Source: Aquimarina spinulae
GTDB taxonomy: Bacteria; Bacteroidota; Bacteroidia; Flavobacteriales; Flavobacteriaceae
Reading direction: 5' to 3'
Assembly: GCF_943373825.1 (NCBI RefSeq)
Contig: NZ_CALSBP010000002.1
Coordinates: 2,531,501 to 2,595,500, forward strand
Length of the DNA stretch: 64,000 bases
In this document: positions 37,399 to 43,163 of the stretch, one piece after another
Position numbering within the stretch: the first letter of the stretch is position 1
Layout: every line of letters begins with the position of its first letter
Notes under the pieces: generated by a model
What the model was told of the DNA's origin: nothing
The model's database searches: none
The model's input: the letters and a program-made list of their open reading frames with translations, nothing else
Translations under genes and position numbers: made by a program

Positions 37399-38235
37399 AT
37401 GAAAAAATGGAAATTATTAGCGCTTTGCGCTATTATTGCTGGATTTATTTCGTCTTGCCAAAAAGATGAAGTTACAAATGAAGCACTAGAACAGGTAAAA
37501 ATAGAGCCCACAAAAGCACAACTCGAGAAATTGCATAATATGGGGGTGAATACTGATAATGTTACAATTGAAGATTTTACCTTTTTAGACGGTTCTTCTG
37601 CCAAACACTTAGTTTCAGGAGATATTACAGTTCCAGTAGCAGATTTAAACAAATATCCGGAACTAGAGTCTCGTGATGATGATAGTAAACAATACCGAAC
37701 ACCCAACCTAGTATCTCCACCCAATAGAAATATTAAGATTCTTGGGTATACAGGGGGCGGTTTTGCATTAACTCCTAAGATGAAAACGGCTTTATCGTGG
37801 GCGGTTTTCAATTATAATGTGTTACCCAATACCCTTAATTTTACACTTAGTTATGGTACTAATGTTGCGGCTGCAGATATTGTAGTTTATAAAATCGCAG
37901 GAGCTGCAGGTGGAATAGCAGGTTTTCCTACTCCCGCAGGCAAACCATACAAATGGGTTAGAATCAGAGCAGGAACAGATACATATAGTACTAATGTAAA
38001 TGAACATGTAATCGGTCATGAGATTGGGCACTGCATTGGATTCAGACATCAAGACTGGTATAACCGTCAAAGTTGCGGATATACTGGCACTCTACCTGCC
38101 GAGTCTACTGCTATTTGGATACCGGGAACTCCTTGGTCTCCCAATGCAGATTCTATCATGTTGGCGTGTTTTGGTGCTGGAGAAGATGGAGAATTAACTC
38201 CTACAGATAAAACAGCATTAAATATACTATACTAA
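37399..38235 (+). CDS. M57-type (metzincin-like) metalloprotease lipoprotein, copy 1
   Basis: 278 residues with a lipoprotein signal (lipobox GFISSC, then QKDEV). The zinc site is HEIGHCIGFRH (HExxHxxxxxH) in the C-terminal half, with a Met-turn candidate in DSIMLACF, the features of metzincins and of M57/dual-action HEIGH peptidases. The central block (YTGGGFALTPKMKTALSWAVFNYN) is the start of the catalytic domain. It probably acts at the cell surface or in the periplasm. It is the first of a tandem pair with 38362; both leaders share TTCTTAAAACTAAA-like sequence, so the duplication includes the 5' region. Confidence 0.88.
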   Translation: MKKWKLLALCAIIAGFISSCQKDEVTNEALEQVKIEPTKAQLEKLHNMGVNTDNVTIEDFTFLDGSSAKHLVSGDITVPVADLNKYPELESRDDDSKQYRTPNLVSPPNRNIKILGYTGGGFALTPKMKTALSWAVFNYNVLPNTLNFTLSYGTNVAAADIVVYKIAGAAGGIAGFPTPAGKPYKWVRIRAGTDTYSTNVNEHVIGHEIGHCIGFRHQDWYNRQSCGYTGTLPAESTAIWIPGTPWSPNADSIMLACFGAGEDGELTPTDKTALNILY

Positions 38236-38258
38236 TGATATCCTTTTGAGAGATAACA

Positions 38259-38291
38259 ATAAATCTCCAGAGCAAAACTCTGGAGATTTAT
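38259..38291 (+). terminator. Hairpin between the two M57 genes
   Basis: A 14-base perfect stem (ATAAATCTCCAGAG / CTCTGGAGATTTAT) with loop CAAAA, 24 bases after the first copy. The T-run is weak, so it may terminate only partly, leaving the second copy to depend partly on read-through. Confidence 0.7.
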
Positions 38292-38361
38292 CATAACAGA
38301 GATTACCATTCAGAAATTTCGAAAAATTAAACAACTTAAATATTCTTAAAACTAAAACAAA

Positions 38362-39201
38362 ATGGAAAAGTTTAAACTATTAGTATTTTGCATTATTATT
38401 GCTGGATTTTTTTGGTCTTGCGATAAAGATGAGGTTACTAATGAAATACCCGAACATATAACTTTGAAGCCTACAAAAGCACAACTTGATAAGTTATCTG
38501 CCATGTTTATAAACACAGATAATGTTGTTCTTAAAGATATTACCACCTTAGACGGAACCAAAAAAAAGTATTTGGTTTCAGGAGATATTTTAATCCCTGT
38601 ATTTGATTTAAAGAACTATAACAAATTAAAACCTAAAACAACTAACCAAAAGCAATTCCGGTTTCCACACATAGTATCACCACCTTATAGGGTTATTGAT
38701 ATCCTTGGATATACGGGTTCGGGGTATGCTCTAACCAGTAAAATGCAAACAGGTTTGCGATGGGCCGTAAATAACTATAATAGCTTAGGTAATTCACTAC
38801 GATTTAGACTAACCTTTGGTACTGATTTTGGACCAGCAGATATGGTAGTTTATAATAATAACCAACCAGGTGGTGGTGGTGCAGCTTCAATTCCTAATGC
38901 AGCAGGTAGACCGGGTAAGTATATCCAAATTAATGCCGGTACAAATAGTTTTAGTACTAATGTAGTAGAGCATGTAATCACTCATGAGATAGGACATGCC
39001 ATAGGGCTAGCTCATCAAGATTGGTATAACCTTCAGAGTTGTGGGTATACTGGTCCTGTGCCTGCCGGGCCCTCACCTATTTGGATACCGGGAACTCCTT
39101 GGTCTCCTTATACAGATTCTATTATGTTAGCCTGTTTTAGTACTACTACAGATGGTGAACTAACAGCTACCGATATTCTGGCATTAAATATATTATACTG
39201 A
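38362..39201 (+). CDS. M57-type metalloprotease lipoprotein, copy 2
   Basis: 279 residues with a lipoprotein signal (lipobox GFFWSC, then DKDEV). The zinc motif is HEIGHAIGLAHQDW and the Met-turn candidate DSIMLACF. It aligns with copy 1 along its whole length (YTGSGYALTSKMQTGLRWAVNNYN; IWIPGTPWSP is identical), but a loop before the zinc helix is Gly-rich (QPGGGGAASIPNAAGRPG). Both catalytic motifs are intact, so both copies may be active. A strong bidirectional terminator follows. Its function is probably surface proteolysis, with specificity diverged from copy 1. Confidence 0.88.
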   Translation: MEKFKLLVFCIIIAGFFWSCDKDEVTNEIPEHITLKPTKAQLDKLSAMFINTDNVVLKDITTLDGTKKKYLVSGDILIPVFDLKNYNKLKPKTTNQKQFRFPHIVSPPYRVIDILGYTGSGYALTSKMQTGLRWAVNNYNSLGNSLRFRLTFGTDFGPADMVVYNNNQPGGGGAASIPNAAGRPGKYIQINAGTNSFSTNVVEHVITHEIGHAIGLAHQDWYNLQSCGYTGPVPAGPSPIWIPGTPWSPYTDSIMLACFSTTTDGELTATDILALNILY

Positions 39202-39219
39202 AAATAGTTTTGATGTATA

Positions 39220-39253
39220 AAAAAAGGCTGAATTTAATAATTCAGCCTTTTTT
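39220..39253. terminator. Bidirectional terminator after M57 copy 2
   Basis: A 15-base perfect stem, core AGGCTGAATT / AATTCAGCCT with A6 and T6 ends and a TAAT loop, between the convergent M57 copy 2 and the small basic lipoprotein. The A/T ends make it usable on both strands. Confidence 0.92.
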
Positions 39254-39258
39254 ACTAT

Positions 39259-39510
39259 TTACTTTTTGTTCTTCTTGAGTTCACGCTTTTTTCTTCTTGC
39301 TTGGCGTTCTCGTTTTCGTTGTTCTCTTCTTAATTTTCGCTGCTCTTTTTTAGATAATGTTTTAGTAACTATCTTTTTTTGACTCTTTTTAGCGACTACT
39401 GCAGTCTTTTTTGATTTCTCTGTAGCTTCAGCCTCTTTTTTCTTTTCACCACAGGCCAATACTGCAAATACTAATACTACTACTAATAAACACTTTTTTA
39501 AAGTTTTCAT
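39259..39510 (-). CDS. Small lipoprotein with strongly basic tail
   Basis: 83 residues. A lipoprotein signal (MKTLKKCLLVVVLVFAVLAC) is followed by an extended chain almost entirely of Lys, Arg, Glu, Gln, Ala and Thr, with the last 30 residues a Lys/Arg repeat (KEQRKLRREQRKRERQARRK). No globular domain is likely; the tail is probably a charged helix that could contact peptidoglycan, LPS, nucleic acid or acidic proteins. Signal peptide and a clean terminator at the 3' end argue that the gene is real. No family recognised; function unknown. Confidence 0.65.
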   Translation of the reverse strand: MKTLKKCLLVVVLVFAVLACGEKKKEAEATEKSKKTAVVAKKSQKKIVTKTLSKKEQRKLRREQRKRERQARRKKRELKKNKK

Positions 39511-39793
39511 AATACAACATTTTTAGTTTGTACTGTCTATAAAACGTTGTAACAGAGTAATTGTTTTATAATTCTGGTATGCCCTAATTTTACTAGTAGT
39601 TACATAGCCTTTACACTAACAAAGGTGCTCAAAATCAAACAACAAGCTATAATCCAGTGTACAAGAGCCGAGGTAAAACATATAAACAAACCCATTCATA
39701 AAGGATTTTAAATTCAACTCCTAACAAGCACCAAGATTATAGCTTTACTGTTAATTCTATCCGAATATATGATACGCTGGATAACTTAATTCA

Positions 39794-40891
39794 TTAATCT
39801 TTAATCGCTATTCCTTTAAAAAAAGTATAACAAAATGTGCCTCCTCCTTCGGCAGTCTTATACAAATCGTTAATACCTCTGTTTATTTCTTCTTTGCTAA
39901 TAATTTTCTTTGCTAGTGCTTCTTCTGTAACCCCTTTGACCATAGCAGTAAACGTATTTTTAATAAACCCATCTAATAATTCGGGTTTCGAATCATCAAC
40001 ATATACCTGCCTGGGAGAAATAGTGATATTCTTAAATCCCGAATCAAGTAACAATGGGTATAGCGCTCTGCCAATATTAGCATTCCCTCCTTTTTGTTGT
40101 TGTAAAGTTACTTGCGCCTGAACCAGTTTTTGCGCAGATAGACTATCTGGGTAAAAATATGTAGAACCATGGTCTCCTTCAATTATCATAAGTGTTCCCC
40201 CGGGTTTAAGAACTCTCTTTAGTTCTTGCATAGCTTCTTTTGGATGAGGGATATGTTCTAAAACAAAGCAAACAAAAATGTGATCAAAATGATCATCTTT
40301 AAAAGGTAAGTGTAACAAATCGGCAACCTTAAATTCTACATTCTTGATGTCGTGCTCTTTGATTGATGCCTCTGCTTTTTCTAATGAGGCAGTAGACAGG
40401 TCTACAGAAACAAAAGTCGAATCTAAGTTGTTTTTTGCAATAATTTTGGTTTGTGCCCCAACACCACAACCCGCCTCAAGAATTAGAGAGCCTTTTTTCC
40501 ATTTTGAGTCCCAGTGCAAAAGCTCTGCAATAGAATTAGCCTGGTCATTTAATCGAGTTGTTTCCTCTTGAGAATATCCATGAATATAATTCTTCATGTG
40601 ATCTTGATTTATTTCCTGAATATTATTTTCTGCCAGTTTCAAGCGTTCTAGTATTTCTTTACTGGCATCTCGTAACTCTTTACCAGACGTAGTAAACACC
40701 AATTGATTATTAACTCTATAAAATATCTGGGTGCCTAGACGGGATTCTAATTCTTTAAGTTGATGACTTAATGCCGATTGTGTAAGAAAAAGTTTTTCTG
40801 CTGCATTTTTTAAGGTTCCTACCTCTGCAACAGTATCTATAAGTTTTAAATGACGGATTTCTATATTAGCCATTGTTTTTGATTTTTTCAT
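39794..40891 (-). CDS. LysR-type helix-turn-helix fused to a SAM-dependent methyltransferase
   Basis: 365 residues (or 359 from the second Met, 40873). Residues 8-92 are a LysR N-terminus: IEIRHLKLIDTVAEVGTLKNAAEKLFLTQSALSHQLKELE, then RLGTQIFYRVNNQLVFTTSGKEL and the linker helix. Instead of the periplasmic-binding-like effector domain, residues 99-365 are a class I methyltransferase: YIHGYSQEETTRLNDQA, motif I ILEAGCGVGAQT (137-148), Asp164 in VSVDLS, VADLLHLPFKDDHFDHIFVCFVLEHIPHP and LKRVLKPGGTLMIIEGD. The frame is continuous. Met99 lies where a free-standing enzyme of this family would begin, so the junction falls right after the LysR linker helix. Probably a SAM-responsive regulator or DNA-tethered enzyme; both are inference. 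Confidence 0.88.
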   Translation of the reverse strand: MKKSKTMANIEIRHLKLIDTVAEVGTLKNAAEKLFLTQSALSHQLKELESRLGTQIFYRVNNQLVFTTSGKELRDASKEILERLKLAENNIQEINQDHMKNYIHGYSQEETTRLNDQANSIAELLHWDSKWKKGSLILEAGCGVGAQTKIIAKNNLDSTFVSVDLSTASLEKAEASIKEHDIKNVEFKVADLLHLPFKDDHFDHIFVCFVLEHIPHPKEAMQELKRVLKPGGTLMIIEGDHGSTYFYPDSLSAQKLVQAQVTLQQQKGGNANIGRALYPLLLDSGFKNITISPRQVYVDDSKPELLDGFIKNTFTAMVKGVTEEALAKKIISKEEINRGINDLYKTAEGGGTFCYTFFKGIAIKD

Positions 40892-41013
40892 GCAAATTAC
40901 AACGCTTCCCTAAAAGCCAACGACAAAAGAATATGAAAAAAAATAATAGGGTACTTGAATACAATTCAACCGGTTATAACATAAAAGAAGGGTGCTTTTG
41001 TTTGTTTTTAATT

Positions 41014-41046
41014 AGACCTCACAGGTCTTAGAGACCTGTGAGGTCT
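41014..41046. repeat. REP-like palindrome, copy 1 (downstream of the RAYT gene)
   Basis: Perfect 15-base arms (AGACCTCACAGGTCT / AGACCTGTGAGGTCT) around a 3-base TAG spacer. Identical to copy 2 at 41653, so the RAYT gene is bracketed by two copies in the same orientation. Confidence 0.9.
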
Positions 41047-41073
41047 GTATAGCTATATTTTTAACCTATTAAC

Positions 41074-41634
41074 CTATTCTAAAGTATAACTTTCTTTAAT
41101 TTTTACTTTTCCATTTAAGTGTGCATACTCAAAATTAGATATGCCTCCAAATAAAGAGAGTATAAATTCTCTACTGAATCTGGAATGTTTAGAAGACAAA
41201 AAACTTTGATATGAAGAGAATGGATATTCTCTAAAATCTGAAACCATCCTGTGGTGTTCTGGATTTAAATGTACATAGATGATAAGTTGTTTCAAATACA
41301 CTTCATTATCTATTTTCTTTCTTGAAAATCTATCTTTAAACAAACTCCCACTTCTGCCATAAGCTTTGTTGATCGCTTTAGCATAGGTATTAAACATATT
41401 CGAAAATTTCTGTGAAATCAGCTTTCCTTCAACATCTGTATTTGTCTTAATTACTAAATGAAAATGATTCTTCAGTAAGCAATATGCATAAACTTCGCAA
41501 ATATCATTACAATACTTCTCAAGAAGGCTCAAAAAGTACGTATAGTTGTGCTCTTCTTTAAAAATATCTTCTTTATTGTTTCCTCTATTGTATATATGAA
41601 AATAAGTATCAGATACTAATGGTTCGTATTTCAT
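41074..41634 (-). CDS. REP-associated tyrosine transposase (RAYT, Y1/IS200-like fold)
   Basis: 186 residues with a single Y1 transposase domain. The HUH motif is HFH (57-59, in YCLLKNHFHLVIKT), the candidate catalytic Tyr is Tyr120 (LIIYVHLNPEHH), and YGRSGSLFKDRF with YPFSSYQSFL are typical RAYT blocks. RAYTs nick and join single-stranded DNA at REP palindromes and are usually single-copy, vertically kept genes rather than active insertion sequences. Two identical 33-base palindromes lie 27 bases beyond the stop and 18 bases before the start. It sits just downstream of a DUF5689/TonB-receptor pair on the same strand. Confidence 0.92.
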   Translation of the reverse strand: MKYEPLVSDTYFHIYNRGNNKEDIFKEEHNYTYFLSLLEKYCNDICEVYAYCLLKNHFHLVIKTNTDVEGKLISQKFSNMFNTYAKAINKAYGRSGSLFKDRFSRKKIDNEVYLKQLIIYVHLNPEHHRMVSDFREYPFSSYQSFLSSKHSRFSREFILSLFGGISNFEYAHLNGKVKIKESYTLE

Positions 41635-41652
41635 TTTTCTATTCTTTTATTT

Positions 41653-41685
41653 AGACCTCACAGGTCTTAGAGACCTGTGAGGTCT
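41653..41685. repeat. REP-like palindrome, copy 2 (upstream of the RAYT gene)
   Basis: Identical to copy 1: 15-base perfect arms around TAG, same orientation. It lies between the RAYT start and the stop of the DUF5689 gene, so it may also act as that gene's 3' stem-loop. Confidence 0.9.
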
Positions 41686-41694
41686 GATTACATC

Positions 41695-43089
41695 TTATTT
41701 TCCAATAATTTTTATATTATCAATATGGTAGCGTGTAGTAGCTCTGGGATCACCACCAATATATCGAAAACCTATACGAATGGTACCCTCCAAACAAGAT
41801 AACCCAATAGGTCCTGCTGGTGTAGCATTGCCAAAAGCATTTAATGGCCCTCTCGGAATTATAGCATCAAGCTTTATCCAGGATGTCGTTGTAGGGTCAC
41901 CAGTAAAATTATTGGTCGCAAAAACCTCAAGGATATTTCCGTTATCATACCCTGCTTGCAAATCAAAATGTAAAGCCTCATCTATTGAGGTACTTATATC
42001 AATATCCGGAGTAATAAACCATACTTTATATAGGCTTTCTTTTGATCTATATCCTGTTATTTGTGCATATTGATTTTCGCCAAAATTATCTATCTTATAC
42101 TTTAATTTCCCTCCTGTGATATTACTATTAATCCATCCAGAATCTTCTAGATCACCAATTTTGAGATCGCTAAAATCTTCTTCGAATACTACTATAGTTC
42201 CTTCAGAAATTGCCGGGCATTCTAAAACTATAGGATCGCATCTCGTTTCATTCTCAAATACTAACCCTAGTGGATCGTTAAGCACTAAGTTATATGTGTT
42301 TCCTAAAAAGTTTTTAGTTAATATTCCTTCAAAACTTCCTTGTTGATTTGGTAGTTTAAGCCCCTTAAAGTCTGAGAAAGTACTCGTGCTTAGTATTGTA
42401 TTTCTTCCTGTTGTACAACTCTCTACAATACGTTCTCCATCAAACTTGTCATGATTTTCTGCCGCAAAAGTAAAAGTGTTATCTTCTAAAACGAGATTTT
42501 TAGTAAACTGAATATGGTTTACTTTGATGTATACGTTTACTAATTTATCAGTAAAATCTTCAATTGTGATTTCTAGCGGAGTTATGGCAGCCGTTTCTGA
42601 GGATCTTATCACAACTTCTTCTATAAAAAAAGAGGGAATTGCACCGATAGTATTTCCTTCTGAAATTCCAAGAGTTGGAACCCCATTTTCTATCCCAAGA
42701 GACAAACCATCTAGTTTGATATATATTTTACGTCCAAATTCATAGGTAGTAAATAATGGATTATCATCTATTAATACCCTAATACCTGCAGAAGGATTAG
42801 TATATTTATCCTGAAGCACCAACTCTTTAAAAAAATTACTGGCTTTATCACTGGATACTACGTAACCCTGGATAAAATTGTTAGTATCTTCAAAAACTAC
42901 TTTAGCATTTTCTCCATCTTCTACAAGTTTCTGTCCCAGAATACCGAGTATTGCATCAATTGTAATTAGTGTACCTTCAATTTGGGGTTCGTCTATGGTA
43001 ACCGGAGATATTTTAAATTCATCTTCTGGTGAGCACCCCATAATTGTACATGATACAATTAAAATCCAAAAAAAATTCTTTGTGTTCAT
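41695..43089 (-). CDS. DUF5689 / choice-of-anchor J lipoprotein
   Basis: 464 residues with a lipoprotein signal (lipobox TIMGCSPED). The first half (about 35-265) is a DUF5689 region: ITIDAILGILG, IQGYVVSSDKASNFFKELVLQD, GIRVLIDDNPLF, KIYIKLDGLSLG. The second half (about 295-464) is a choice-of-anchor J jelly-roll: FEEDFSDLKIGDLEDSGW, ITGYRSKESLYKVWFITPDIDIS and the terminal RYHIDNIKIIGK. It lies 74 bases downstream of the TonB-dependent receptor on the same strand and is probably its surface-lipoprotein partner; REP-like copy 3 sits in that gap. In flavobacteria such pairs often occur with endonuclease-fold genes. Confidence 0.85.
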   Translation of the reverse strand: MNTKNFFWILIVSCTIMGCSPEDEFKISPVTIDEPQIEGTLITIDAILGILGQKLVEDGENAKVVFEDTNNFIQGYVVSSDKASNFFKELVLQDKYTNPSAGIRVLIDDNPLFTTYEFGRKIYIKLDGLSLGIENGVPTLGISEGNTIGAIPSFFIEEVVIRSSETAAITPLEITIEDFTDKLVNVYIKVNHIQFTKNLVLEDNTFTFAAENHDKFDGERIVESCTTGRNTILSTSTFSDFKGLKLPNQQGSFEGILTKNFLGNTYNLVLNDPLGLVFENETRCDPIVLECPAISEGTIVVFEEDFSDLKIGDLEDSGWINSNITGGKLKYKIDNFGENQYAQITGYRSKESLYKVWFITPDIDISTSIDEALHFDLQAGYDNGNILEVFATNNFTGDPTTTSWIKLDAIIPRGPLNAFGNATPAGPIGLSCLEGTIRIGFRYIGGDPRATTRYHIDNIKIIGK

Positions 43090-43126
43090 TTTGTGTTGTG
43101 TTTATTGTTTTTATCATAAAACTTAT

Positions 43127-43159
43127 ATACCACACAGGTCTTGGAGACCTGTGAGGTCT
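43127..43159. repeat. REP-like palindrome, copy 3 (between receptor and DUF5689 genes)
   Basis: The right arm (AGACCTGTGAGGTCT, 43145-43159) is identical to copies 1 and 2; the left arm (ATACCACACAGGTCT) has two changes; spacer TGG. It lies 4 bases beyond the receptor stop codon in a probable two-gene transcript. Confidence 0.85.
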
Positions 43160-43163
43160 AGTA

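Noticed and set aside
39794..40891. The fusion as a frameshift or stop read-through artefact
   Set aside because: Both domains are in one uninterrupted frame with no repeat or homopolymer at the junction, and the linker helix continues smoothly into the enzyme.
41014..41685. Reading the RAYT and its two palindromes as an active IS200-type insertion sequence
   Set aside because: The protein has RAYT rather than IS200 TnpA block patterns, no left/right IS ends beyond the palindromes are visible, and similar palindromes occur away from the gene without a transposase.
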